64,000 nucleotides of DNA from Mycobacterium sp. PS03-16. Its GTDB lineage: Bacteria > Actinomycetota > Actinomycetes > Mycobacteriales > Mycobacteriaceae. Shown piece by piece: positions 1 through 8,068 of this stretch. Position 1 is the stretch's first letter. Each line of letters starts with the position of its first letter. Where the stretch lies: positions 1 through 64,000 of the forward strand of contig NZ_SPQO01000024.1 of assembly GCF_004570325.1 (NCBI RefSeq). Direction: 5' to 3'. Under the pieces are notes generated by a model, which worked only from the letters and a program-made list of their open reading frames with translations, did not search any database and was not told the DNA's origin. Both the position numbers and the translations under genes were made by a program.

Positions 1-818
1 TGCTGGCCGGCGCGGCGCTGGTGGTGGCCACCGCCGGACACCCGTGGGCGCTGGCGCTGTCCACGGTCGCCGCGGCCGTGGTCGGCGCCCTGATCGAGCG
101 GGTGGGCGCCACCGCGGGTCTGGCCGTGGTGCTGATCGCGCTCGACGCCGGCGCCGGGCCGAGCCTCGCCGCAGCGGTGCCCTACGCGATCGGCGCGGCC
201 ACCGTGTTCGGCGCGTGGGCGCTGTGGTGGTTGCTGGCGAGGACCGCTGTGGCACTGCGTGTTTCCGGTCCCAGCCGGCCGGCGCCCGAACCGGGCCGAC
301 GGGCGGTGGACCGTGGGCATGTCGTGCGGGTCGCGTCGGCGGTGGCGATCGCCGTGGGCTTGGCGGCCTGCCTGCCCGACGACCTGGTGGGTGGCCACTG
401 GCTGGTGACCAGCGTGCTGCTCACGATCCAGCCCGGCCGGCCGGCCACCAGAACGCGGCTGGCGCAACGGCTTTCCGGCAACACGGTGGGAGCGGTGCTG
501 GCCGCGGGTCTGCTCGGCGCGCATCCGGCGATCCCCGTGGCGGTCGCGGTGACCGTGGCGCTGTTCGTCCTCGCGCTCGCGTTGCGGCCGGTGAACTACA
601 CGTGGTGGGCGGTGACCGGGCCACCGGTGCTGCTTGTGGTCAGCGAATTCCCGCACTGGTTCCCGTGGTACGAGGGCGGTGTCCGGCTCGCGATGAATCT
701 CGCCGGCGCCGCGATCGTCGTCCTGGTCGTGTTCGCGGTGCCTGCGGCGGCCCGCCACTTCCGCCGATCGGATGCATCGGATAGTGTATACAAAATCCAA
801 CGTGAGGAGGTGCGGTGA
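1..818 (+). CDS. FUSC-type integral membrane protein, C-terminal part (5' truncated)
   Basis: The frame is open to the window edge, so this is the C-terminal part of a longer protein. About 270 residues are visible: hydrophobic segments, a short basic cytoplasmic linker near residues 80-100, then more membrane segments. The second half (GGHWLVTSVLLTIQP, then TRLAQRLSGNTVGAVLA) resembles the repeated half of fusaric-acid-resistance/aromatic acid exporter (FUSC, YccS-like) proteins, which move aromatic or pyridine acids across the inner membrane. Its stop overlaps the GTG of the next gene by 4 bases, suggesting one transcript. The last codons (SVYKIQ) are AT-rich, unlike the rest, because they overlap a palindromic operator-like site. 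Family assignment is by pattern; the substrate is unknown. Confidence 0.7.
   Translation, partial: LAGAALVVATAGHPWALALSTVAAAVVGALIERVGATAGLAVVLIALDAGAGPSLAAAVPYAIGAATVFGAWALWWLLARTAVALRVSGPSRPAPEPGRRAVDRGHVVRVASAVAIAVGLAACLPDDLVGGHWLVTSVLLTIQPGRPATRTRLAQRLSGNTVGAVLAAGLLGAHPAIPVAVAVTVALFVLALALRPVNYTWWAVTGPPVLLVVSEFPHWFPWYEGGVRLAMNLAGAAIVVLVVFAVPAAARHFRRSDASDSVYKIQREEVR
781..796. promoter_or_regulatory. TGTATACA palindrome, putative GntR-type operator
   Basis: The perfect 8-base palindrome TGTATACA (785-792) sits in an AT-rich patch, striking in this GC-rich sequence. It lies inside the last codons of the FUSC gene, 22 bases before the amidohydrolase GTG. Sites of the TTGTATACAA type are common operators for GntR/FCD regulators. 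A ribosome site AGGAGG (805-810) follows. No regulator gene for it is in the window. Operator function is inferred. Confidence 0.45.
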
Positions 819-2044
819 GCACGTTGCTGGTGCAGGACATCGGGCTGCTGGTGTGTGGCGACGCCGCCGTCGCACCGCTGCGCGACACCTCGCTGGTCAT
901 CGAGGACGGTGTGATCACCGGCATCGACGCCGACCATCCCGCACCCGATCAGGTGCTGTCGGCGGGCGGGCTCACCGTCATCCCCGGCCTCGTCGACGGG
1001 CACGTCCACCCCACCTTCGGCGAGTGGACGCCGGCGCAGGACGCGATCGGCTGGATCGGCAACTATCTGCACGGCGGCACCACGTCGATGGTGTCCGCGG
1101 GCGAGTTGCACATCCCGGGCCTCGCCTTCGATGCGCTCACCCCCGAACTGGTGCTGGCCATCGCGATCACCTCGAAACACACCACCGGCCGCATGCGCCC
1201 GTCCGGGGTGAAGGTCAACGCCGGCACCGTGCTGCTGGTACCGGGGATGACCGAAGAGCACTTCGACCGGGCCCACGCCGAGGGCATCGATCAGCTCAAG
1301 TTCATCTTCTACGACTGGAACCGCCTCGGCGACGGTGAGGCCCAGCGCTACGTCGAGTGGGCCCACGACCGCGGGATGACCGTCAAGCTGCACTCCGGCG
1401 GCGTCTCCCGGTCCGGGTCGAGCCGCGTCGCGGGCAGCGACGTCGTCCTGGCGGTGCGGCCCGACATCGTCGGCCACATCTCCGGCGGCCCGATCCCCGC
1501 ACCGGACGCCGACATCGCCACCATCGTCGCCGAACTCCCGTCGGCGTACGTCGAGGTGTGCAGCTCCAACAACTACCGCGCCACCAAGGTCGTCGCCGAC
1601 CACCTGATCCGGCGTGACGAACTGCACCGCCTCACCCTCGGCACCGACACTCCCGGCGGCACCGGCGTCATCCCGCGCGGGATGCTGCGCAACATCTGCT
1701 ATCTCGCCTCGGTGTGCGGTGTGGATCCCGTCGCGGCGGTCGCGGCCGCGACCGGTCAGACCGCCCACGCCCACGGCCTCGACACGGGGGTGCTGGCCGA
1801 AGGCCGGCCCGCCGACCTGCTCGTGCTCGGCCCCATCACCGGATCGACGGCGTCCGACGGCCTCGAGTGCTTCGCGCTCGGTGACCTTCCCGGTATCGCC
1901 ACTGTGCTCGTCGACGGCGTCGCGCTGGTGCCCACGCGCAGCCGCCAGACCCCGCCCCCGAGCCGGGCGGTGAGCTGGCGCCACCCCGTCACCGACCCGG
2001 CACCCGCCCCCGCACCCCCCGCCCGCAGCACCGGCTGCTGCTGA
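815..2044 (+). CDS. Enamidase-like metal-dependent amidohydrolase
   Basis: This 409-residue amidohydrolase-superfamily enzyme has visible metal ligands: HVH (H63, H65), K162 in QLKF, H193 in KLHSGG, H221 in GHISGG and D278 in LGTDTPGG. Along most of its length it reads like enamidase of anaerobic nicotinate fermentation (Eubacterium barkeri), with shared blocks such as LHGGTTSMVSAG, RPSGVKV, DIVGHISGGP and PRGMLRN. Enamidase hydrolyses a cyclic enamide, 6-oxo-tetrahydronicotinate, to 2-formylglutarate. The GTG start is set by AGGAGG five bases upstream and overlaps the FUSC stop. Genes downstream handle glutaryl-CoA-type acids, which fits a ring-opening role, but the true substrate (enamide, lactam or other cyclic amide) is not shown by sequence. 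The last 30 residues are a proline-rich tail. Confidence 0.75.
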   Translation: MSTLLVQDIGLLVCGDAAVAPLRDTSLVIEDGVITGIDADHPAPDQVLSAGGLTVIPGLVDGHVHPTFGEWTPAQDAIGWIGNYLHGGTTSMVSAGELHIPGLAFDALTPELVLAIAITSKHTTGRMRPSGVKVNAGTVLLVPGMTEEHFDRAHAEGIDQLKFIFYDWNRLGDGEAQRYVEWAHDRGMTVKLHSGGVSRSGSSRVAGSDVVLAVRPDIVGHISGGPIPAPDADIATIVAELPSAYVEVCSSNNYRATKVVADHLIRRDELHRLTLGTDTPGGTGVIPRGMLRNICYLASVCGVDPVAAVAAATGQTAHAHGLDTGVLAEGRPADLLVLGPITGSTASDGLECFALGDLPGIATVLVDGVALVPTRSRQTPPPSRAVSWRHPVTDPAPAPAPPARSTGCC

Positions 2045-2064
2045 CCCGCCGCCAAGGAGAACCG

Positions 2065-3249
2065 TTGTCCGCCACCATCAACGAACCGCTGTCACCCGAC
2101 ACCCTGTTCGGACTGGACCCGCTGCTCAGCGACGAGGAGCGCCAGATCCGCGACACCGTGCGCTCGGCCGTCAAACGCCGCATCGCCCCCGAGATCGCCA
2201 CCTGGTACGAACGCGGCGAACTGCCCGCCCGCGAACTCGCCCGCGAACTCGGCGAGCTCGGGCTGCTCGGCATGCACCTCGAGGGGTACGGGTGCGCGGG
2301 CACGTCGGCGGTCGCCTACGGCCTGGCGTGCCTCGAGCTGGAGGCCGGTGACTCCGGGATCCGTTCGCTGGTCAGCGTGCAGGGTTCCCTGGCGATGTAC
2401 GCCATCCACGCATTCGGCAGTGAGGAACAGAGGCAGCAGTGGCTGCCCGGTATGGCCGCCGGCACCACGATCGGCTGCTTCGGCCTGACCGAACCCGACC
2501 ACGGCTCCGATCCGGCCGGCATGCGCACCCGCGCGGTGCGTTCCGGCGACGACTGGGTGCTCAACGGCGCCAAGATGTGGATCACCAACGGATCGGTCGC
2601 CGACGTCGCGATCGTCTGGGCCCGCACCGACGAGGGCATCCGCGGCTTCGCGGTGCCCACCGACACCCCCGGGTTCACCGCCCACACTCTGCACTCGAAG
2701 ATGTCGTTGCGCGCCTCGGTGACCAGTGAGCTGGTGCTCGAGGACGTCCGGCTGCCCGAGTCGGCCCGGCTGCCCGGCGCCACCAGCCTGCGGGCTCCGC
2801 TGAGCTGCCTCGGGGAGGCCCGGTTCGGCATCGTGTTCGGCGCGCTGGGCGCCGCCCGCGACTGCCTGGAGACCGCGCTGGACTACTCGCGCTCGCGCCG
2901 GCAGTTCGACAAGCCGATCGCTGAATTCCAGCTCACGCAGCAGAAGCTGGCCGACATGGAGGTCGAATACGCCAAGGGTGTGCTGCTGGCCCTGCACCTG
3001 GGCCGCCGCAAGGACGCCGGCGAGATCGCCCCGCACCAGGTCAGTCTCGGCAAGCTCAACAGCGTGCGCGAGGCGCTGACCATCGCCCGCACCGCCCGCA
3101 CCATCCTCGGCGCGAGCGGCATCACCTCGGAGTATCCGGTGATGCGCCACGCCAACAACCTCGAATCGGTGCTCACCTACGAGGGCACCAGCGAGATGCA
3201 TACCCTGGTCATCGGCCAGGCACTGACGGGGATGTCCGCGTTCCGCTGA
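2065..3249 (+). CDS. Glutaryl-CoA-dehydrogenase-type acyl-CoA dehydrogenase
   Basis: A 394-residue FAD acyl-CoA dehydrogenase. Three traits point to glutaryl-CoA dehydrogenase rather than a generic family member. The segment DSGIRSLVSVQGSL carries R100, aligned by eye with the arginine that binds the distal carboxylate of glutaryl-CoA. It is followed by GSEEQRQ and GCFGLTEPDHGSDP. The catalytic base is E373 in YEGTSEMH. Such enzymes oxidise and decarboxylate glutaryl-CoA to crotonyl-CoA. The start is TTG, chosen because AAGGAG lies five bases upstream. The gene is 20 bases after the amidohydrolase and 17 before the E1 gene, so it is operonic. A non-decarboxylating relative acting on a similar dicarboxylyl-CoA remains possible. 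Confidence 0.8.
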   Translation: MSATINEPLSPDTLFGLDPLLSDEERQIRDTVRSAVKRRIAPEIATWYERGELPARELARELGELGLLGMHLEGYGCAGTSAVAYGLACLELEAGDSGIRSLVSVQGSLAMYAIHAFGSEEQRQQWLPGMAAGTTIGCFGLTEPDHGSDPAGMRTRAVRSGDDWVLNGAKMWITNGSVADVAIVWARTDEGIRGFAVPTDTPGFTAHTLHSKMSLRASVTSELVLEDVRLPESARLPGATSLRAPLSCLGEARFGIVFGALGAARDCLETALDYSRSRRQFDKPIAEFQLTQQKLADMEVEYAKGVLLALHLGRRKDAGEIAPHQVSLGKLNSVREALTIARTARTILGASGITSEYPVMRHANNLESVLTYEGTSEMHTLVIGQALTGMSAFR

Positions 3250-3266
3250 ATCAACAGGAGACTTCG

Positions 3267-5468
3267 GTGGCCGACACCAAACGCGAAGCACTCGACGACC
3301 ACTTCACCACGACCGTCTCCGCACTGACGCCTGCCGCGGCGCCGCGCCGCGCCGGCGCCGATCCGGTGCGCGACGGGTCGTCGGTCACGGTGGCAGAGGC
3401 GTTGGCGCTCTTCGACGCCGCGGTGGGCAGCCGGCACCTGGACCTGGCCGCGCGCTGGCTGCGCGCCCACGGGCGCGGGTATTACACCATCGGCTCCTCG
3501 GGCCACGAGGCCAACGCGGCGGTGGCCGCGGCGCTGCGGCCGACCGATCCCGCACTGTTGCACTACCGTTCGGGTGGCTTCTTCCTGTCCCGGGCCCAGC
3601 AGGTCGACGGCGGGCTCACCCCGGGACTGCGCGACGTGCTGCTCGGACTGGTGGCCGCGACCGACGAGCCGATCTCCGGCGGCAGGCACAAGGTGTTCGG
3701 CCGCGCCGATCTGGCCATCATCCCGCAGACCAGCACCATCGCCTCACACCTGCCGCGGGCGGTCGGCGTCGCGTTCTCCGTCGCGCGGGCCCGCAAGCTC
3801 GGCGTGCCGTGTGCGTGGGCCGACGACGCGGTGACGGTGTGCAGCTTCGGTGACGCCTCGGCCAACCACTCCACCGCGGTCGGCGCGCTGAACACCGCGA
3901 TGCACACCGCCTATCAGGGCATGCCGATGCCGCTGCTGTTCGTCTGCGAGGACAACGGCATCGGCATCTCCACCAGGACGCCGCGGGGATGGATCGCCCG
4001 CACCTACGCCCAGCGCGAGGGCCTCGAGTACTTCGCTGCCGACGGCTCGGATCTGGTGGCCACCCTGGAGGTCACGCGCGCCGCCGCGGACTGGGTGCGG
4101 GCCCAGCGCCGCCCGGCGTTCCTGCACCTGTCCACCGTGCGGCTGATGGGCCACGCCGGGTCGGACTACGAACCGGCCTACCGCCGGCCCGACGAGATCC
4201 TCGCCGACTACGACCGCGATCCCGTGCTGTGCGCCGCGAGAATGCTTGTCGCACAGGGTGTCCTGACGCCCGCCGAGGTGCTCGACCGGTACGAGGCCAC
4301 CCGCGAGTCGGTCCTGGGCATGGCCACCGAGGTGATGGACGCGCCGCAACTCGACAGTCCCGACGCGGTGCTGCGCCCGCTGCGCGACGGCCTCGACGAA
4401 GCGGTGGCCGCATCAGGTGCGCCGCTTCCCCCGGCGGCGCAGGCCGAGTCCGCGCCGCTGACGGTGGCGCTGGCGATCAACCGGGCGCTCGGCGACGTGC
4501 TGGCCGCACACCGCGACGTGCTGATCTTCGGCGAGGACGTCGCCCGCAAGGGCGGGGTGTACGGCGTCACCCGCGGGCTGCAGGCCAAGGCCGGGCAGGC
4601 CCGGGTGTTCGACACGCTGCTCGACGAGCAGGCCATCCTCGGTCTCGCGCTCGGCGCCGGGGTCTCGGGGCTGCTGCCGATCCCGGAGATCCAGTACCTC
4701 GCGTACTTCCACAACGCCGCCGACCAGATCCGCGGGGAGGCCGCGACTCTGGGGTTCTTCGCCGATCGGCAGTTCCGCAATCCGATGGTCGTGCGGGTCG
4801 CCGGCTACGGCTACCAGAAGGGCTTCGGCGGGCACTTCCACAACGACAACTCGATCGCCGCGATGCGCGACATTCCCGGCGTGGTGATCGCGTCCCCGGC
4901 CCGGCCCGACGACGCCGCGGCGATGATGCACGCGTGTGTGGCCGCGGCGCACACCGCAGGCGCGGTGTGCCTGTTCCTCGAGCCGATCGCGCTGTACCAC
5001 ACCAAGGATCTCTACGACGACGGCGACGAGCAGTGGCTGGCGCCCTATCCGCGGACCGCGGCGCCGATCGGCCGCGCCCGCACCTACGGCGACGGCGCCG
5101 ACCTGACGATCCTGACGTTCGGCAACGGGGTGCGGATGAGCCTGCGGGTGGCGCGCCGCCTGCGGGACATGGACATCGACGTGCGGGTGGTCGATCTGCG
5201 GTGGCTCGCGCCGCTGCCCGTCGAGGACATGCTGCGCGAGGCCGGCGCCACCGGCCGCGTCCTGATCGTCGACGAGACGCGGGAGACCGGCGGCGTCGGT
5301 GAAGGGGTGCTGGCGACGTTGCTGGCGCACGGCTACACCGGCCGCGTCGACCGGGTGGCCAGCCGCGACAGCTTCATCCCCCTCGGCGATGCCGCGCTGC
5401 AGGTGCTGCTGCGCGAGGAGACCATCGAGACGGCCGCGATCAAGCTGGCCCGCACGGCGGCGGGCTGA
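3267..5468 (+). CDS. Fused E1 alpha-beta thiamine-diphosphate 2-oxoacid dehydrogenase
   Basis: 733 residues contain both halves of a heterotetrameric-type E1. The alpha half (about 30-375) has the ThDP region around GDASANHSTAVGALN and CEDNGIGIST. The beta half (about 395-725) starts at LTVALAINRALGDVL, includes FGEDVARKGGVYGVT and ends with the transketolase C-terminal domain (VVDLRWLAPLP). The closest types are branched-chain 2-oxoacid/pyruvate E1 proteins, which decarboxylate a 2-oxoacid and pass the acyl group to lipoyl E2. No E2 or E3 gene is in this operon, so it must borrow them or use another acceptor. GTG start with AGGAG six bases upstream. In this context a 2-oxoacid one step from a glutaryl-type CoA ester is plausible but inferred. 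Confidence 0.8.
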   Translation: MADTKREALDDHFTTTVSALTPAAAPRRAGADPVRDGSSVTVAEALALFDAAVGSRHLDLAARWLRAHGRGYYTIGSSGHEANAAVAAALRPTDPALLHYRSGGFFLSRAQQVDGGLTPGLRDVLLGLVAATDEPISGGRHKVFGRADLAIIPQTSTIASHLPRAVGVAFSVARARKLGVPCAWADDAVTVCSFGDASANHSTAVGALNTAMHTAYQGMPMPLLFVCEDNGIGISTRTPRGWIARTYAQREGLEYFAADGSDLVATLEVTRAAADWVRAQRRPAFLHLSTVRLMGHAGSDYEPAYRRPDEILADYDRDPVLCAARMLVAQGVLTPAEVLDRYEATRESVLGMATEVMDAPQLDSPDAVLRPLRDGLDEAVAASGAPLPPAAQAESAPLTVALAINRALGDVLAAHRDVLIFGEDVARKGGVYGVTRGLQAKAGQARVFDTLLDEQAILGLALGAGVSGLLPIPEIQYLAYFHNAADQIRGEAATLGFFADRQFRNPMVVRVAGYGYQKGFGGHFHNDNSIAAMRDIPGVVIASPARPDDAAAMMHACVAAAHTAGAVCLFLEPIALYHTKDLYDDGDEQWLAPYPRTAAPIGRARTYGDGADLTILTFGNGVRMSLRVARRLRDMDIDVRVVDLRWLAPLPVEDMLREAGATGRVLIVDETRETGGVGEGVLATLLAHGYTGRVDRVASRDSFIPLGDAALQVLLREETIETAAIKLARTAAG

Positions 5469-5476
5469 CGCCTTGC

Positions 5477-5482
5477 TAACTT
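5477..5482 (+). promoter_or_regulatory. Possible internal leaderless promoter (-10 TAACTT)
   Basis: There is no Shine-Dalgarno sequence before the next ATG. Instead TAACTT, which fits the mycobacterial TANNNT -10 pattern, lies six bases upstream of it. That spacing puts the transcript start at the ATG. The CoA-transferase may thus be read both from the operon and from its own leaderless transcript. Confidence 0.4.
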
Positions 5483-5488
5483 GATCCG

Positions 5489-6709
5489 ATGCCTGCCACG
5501 GATCCGTTCCGGCCGCTGTCCGGTGTGCGCATCGTCGAGATCTCCAGCTTCGTGGCGGTGCCGCTGGCCGGGATGACGCTGACCCAGCTCGGCGCCGAGG
5601 TGGTGCGGGTGGACCCGATCGGCGGGGCCGCCGACTACCGCCGCTGGCCGGTGACCGATGCCGGCGAGAGCATCTACTGGGCCGGGCTGAACAAGGGCAA
5701 ACGCTCGATGGCGGTCGACATGCGCGCGGCCGAGGGACGCGACCTGGTCACCCGGTTGATCGCCGACGCCGGGGTGTTCATCACCAACGTCGCGGGGCGG
5801 CCGTGGCATTCGTATGACACGCTGTGCGAACACCGGCCCGACCTGATCCACGTCGAGGTGTCCGGGCGCGCCGACGGCGGCACCGCGGTGGACTACACGG
5901 TCAACGCCGCCACCGGCTTCCCGCTGGTGACCGGGCCCGCGAACCTGACCGGCCCGGTCAACCACGTGCTGCCGGCGTGGGATGTGTCATGCGGGCTCTA
6001 CACCGCGCTCGCGGTCACCGCGGCGCTGCGCCACCGCGACACCACCGGCGCCGGCGCGCGGATAAGCATCCCGCTCGAGAACGTCGCGCTGGCCACGGCG
6101 GGCAACCTGGCGTTCCTGACCGAGCCGATGGTGACCGGCGGGGAGCGGCCGCGGCTGGGCAACTCGCTGTTCGGCACCTACGGGCAGAACTTCGTCAGCA
6201 GCGACGGGGCCGCGTTCATGGTCGTGGTGCTGACCAACCGCCACTTCACCGACCTTGCGGAGCTCACCGGGACCACGAAAGCCGTTGCCGCGCTGGGTGA
6301 AGCGCTCGGCGCAGACCTGAGCGACGAGGGGGAGCGCTACCGGCACCGCGATGCGCTGACCGGGCTGTTCACCGTGTGGTTCTCGGCGCACACCGCCGAG
6401 GAGGTCGCCGCGGCGCTGTCGGGCACCTCGGTGCTGTGGGAGCGCTACCGCAGCTTCGCCGAGGCGGCCGCCGGCGACCGCGTCACCGCCAATCCGCTGT
6501 TCACCGAGCTCGACCAGCCGCGCATCGGCCGCCACCTCGCCCCCGGCCTGCCGATTGCGGTCGACGGCGCCTACGCGCCCGCGGTGTCCGCCCCCGCGCT
6601 CGGTGACGACACCGCCACCGTCCTGACCGGCTGGCTCGGGATGAGCGCCGACGAGGTGGACCGGCTGCGCGAATCCGGCGCGGTGGCAACGGGTTCGGGC
6701 GCATCATGA
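5489..6709 (+). CDS. Family III (CaiB/BaiF) CoA-transferase
   Basis: 406 residues with the N-terminal signature SGVRIVEISSFVAVPLAGMTLTQLGAEVVRVD cut short here as LAGMTLTQLGAEVV, then NKGKRSMAVD, and a likely catalytic aspartate D135 in VDYTVNAATG. Family III enzymes move CoA between a thioester and a free carboxylic acid. The human glutarate CoA-transferase belongs to this family, which suits the neighbouring glutaryl-CoA-dehydrogenase-type gene. Here it could activate a dicarboxylate using succinyl-CoA or acetyl-CoA. It begins 20 bases after the E1 gene and overlaps the thioesterase start by four bases (ATGA). Substrate is inferred from context. Confidence 0.8.
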   Translation: MPATDPFRPLSGVRIVEISSFVAVPLAGMTLTQLGAEVVRVDPIGGAADYRRWPVTDAGESIYWAGLNKGKRSMAVDMRAAEGRDLVTRLIADAGVFITNVAGRPWHSYDTLCEHRPDLIHVEVSGRADGGTAVDYTVNAATGFPLVTGPANLTGPVNHVLPAWDVSCGLYTALAVTAALRHRDTTGAGARISIPLENVALATAGNLAFLTEPMVTGGERPRLGNSLFGTYGQNFVSSDGAAFMVVVLTNRHFTDLAELTGTTKAVAALGEALGADLSDEGERYRHRDALTGLFTVWFSAHTAEEVAAALSGTSVLWERYRSFAEAAAGDRVTANPLFTELDQPRIGRHLAPGLPIAVDGAYAPAVSAPALGDDTATVLTGWLGMSADEVDRLRESGAVATGSGAS

Positions 6710-7512
6710 GCCGGCTGCTCGACCTGCTCGAGCTGCGCCCGGGCGCCGACGAGCATGCCTGGATCGGGCGGGCCAGTGGTCCGGAGGGCAAGCGTGCCTA
6801 CGGCGGTCAGTTCGCCGCGCAGAGCCTGGCCGCGGCCGCCCGCACCGTCGGCGCGGACCGGCCGCCGGCCAACATGCACCTGCAGTTCCTGCGCGGCGGG
6901 GAGGCCGGCGATCCGGTCGACTACACCGTCGTCCCGACCTTCGACGGGCGCACCGCGGCCGCGCGGCGGGTGGACTCCCACCAGGCGGGCCGGCTGCTCA
7001 CCACCGCGACCGTGTCGTTCGCGGCGCCGATGGCCGGACCCGAGCACGGCCGTCATCCGCTGCCGCCGCGTGGCCCCGATGCGCTGGCGCCGACCGGTCC
7101 GCCCGGGCCGGCGCCGTCAGTGCCGCTCGACGAACTCGACATCCGCATCGCCGACGACCGGTCCGGCGGGGAGTTCGTGCGCCGCATGTGGTGGCGGGCC
7201 ACGGTGGCGCTGCCCGACGACCCGCTGCTGCACACGCTGGTCGCGGTGTACGTCACCGACCTCTACATGATCGACCCGGCGCTGGCCGTGCACGGACACT
7301 CGATGCGCGCCCGCACCCACCGCAGCGGCACCACCGACTCGTCGGTGTGGTTCCATCACCCGCTCGACGCGGGGCAGTGGAACCTGCTGGAATCGCGGTC
7401 CCCGGCCGCCGCCAGGGGGCGCGGCGTGATCACCGCCGGCCTGGTGCGCGCCGACGGCGTGATCGCCGCCACGCTGGTCCAGGAGGGGCTGATCGCCGAC
7501 CGCGAGGGGTAG
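6706..7512 (+). CDS. TesB-type acyl-CoA thioesterase
   Basis: 268 residues with the two hot-dog halves of thioesterase II. N-terminal marks are KRAYGGQFAAQSLAAAARTV and NMHLQFLRGG. The C-terminal half has LHTLVAVYVTDLYMID, HSMRARTHRSGTTDSSVWFH and RGVITAGLVRADGVIAATLVQEG. It hydrolyses acyl-CoA to the free acid and CoA. The ATG overlaps the CoA-transferase stop (ATGA), so the two are translationally coupled. As last gene of the catabolic operon it probably recycles CoA from stalled intermediates. Confidence 0.8.
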   Translation: MSRLLDLLELRPGADEHAWIGRASGPEGKRAYGGQFAAQSLAAAARTVGADRPPANMHLQFLRGGEAGDPVDYTVVPTFDGRTAAARRVDSHQAGRLLTTATVSFAAPMAGPEHGRHPLPPRGPDALAPTGPPGPAPSVPLDELDIRIADDRSGGEFVRRMWWRATVALPDDPLLHTLVAVYVTDLYMIDPALAVHGHSMRARTHRSGTTDSSVWFHHPLDAGQWNLLESRSPAAARGRGVITAGLVRADGVIAATLVQEGLIADREG

Positions 7513-7530
7513 CCGAACGCGCCGTCAAGT

Positions 7531-7556
7531 GATTGATCTCGCAAACTGCGGGGTAT
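7531..7556 (+). promoter_or_regulatory. SigF-like promoter candidate for the haem-binding protein gene
   Basis: GATT (7531-7534), 16 bases, then GGGTAT (7551-7556). The mycobacterial SigF consensus is GTTT, 15-17 bases, GGGTAT, so the -10 is exact and the -35 has one mismatch. It lies 54 bases before the ATG at 7611. Confidence 0.4.
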
Positions 7557-7610
7557 GGGGCGGGGGTCTTTGCGACCGAGATCCCTACCACCGACGAGGA
7601 CGGACACCCC

Positions 7611-8006
7611 ATGAGACTGTCTGCAACGACCGCCCGCCGCGGACTGGGCGGCACCTTCGCCGCCTGCCTGCTCGGCGGAGTCGCGGCGGCGACGATCGCT
7701 GCGCCGACCGCGAGCGCCCAGCCGGCGTGCACCGCGAGCAGCTTCGCCACCACGGCCAGCGGTGTGCTCAACGCAGCCGGCGGCTACCTGAACTCCCATC
7801 CGGGTGCCAACGACGTGCTGACCCGCGCGGCGTCGCTGCCGGCCGGTGAGGCCGAGGCGTCGGTGCGGGCCTACTTCGAGGCGCACCCGAACGAATACCT
7901 GGACCTGCGCAACATCGCCCGGCCGCTGATCGATCAGCGCAACCAGTGCGGCGTCGCGGTGTCGCCCGGCCAGCTGTCGCTGCTGTTCGACGAACTGGCC
8001 CAGTAG
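7611..8006 (+). CDS. Secreted haem-binding (MHB/haemophore-related) protein
   Basis: 131 residues. A signal peptide (basic MRLSATTARR, hydrophobic core, cleavage near ASAQPAC) precedes a small helical domain with two cysteines (in PACTAS and NQCGVA). The pattern of a hydrophobic NAAGGYLNSHPGANDVLTRA stretch, YFEAHPNEY and C-terminal CGV matches mycobacterial haem-binding secreted proteins (Rv0203-like family). These take up or carry haem outside the membrane. The ATG at 7611 is chosen because the signal peptide starts there and GAGGA lies upstream; an upstream in-frame ATG would add an unlikely leader. It ends at a strong terminator shared with the convergent DUF1206 gene. Confidence 0.7.
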   Translation: MRLSATTARRGLGGTFAACLLGGVAAATIAAPTASAQPACTASSFATTASGVLNAAGGYLNSHPGANDVLTRAASLPAGEAEASVRAYFEAHPNEYLDLRNIARPLIDQRNQCGVAVSPGQLSLLFDELAQ

Positions 8007-8020
8007 CCCCGTCAACGAAC

Positions 8021-8051
8021 ACCGCCGCCACGGTCTGACCGTGGCGGCGGT
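8021..8051. terminator. Perfect 14-bp hairpin between convergent genes
   Basis: ACCGCCGCCACGGT (8021-8034) and its exact reverse complement (8038-8051) are separated by three bases. It lies between the stops of the haem-binding protein and the DUF1206 gene, so it can serve both strands. There is no U tract, as is usual in mycobacteria. Confidence 0.75.
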
Positions 8052-8068
8052 GTCGTCGTATGGGTGGG

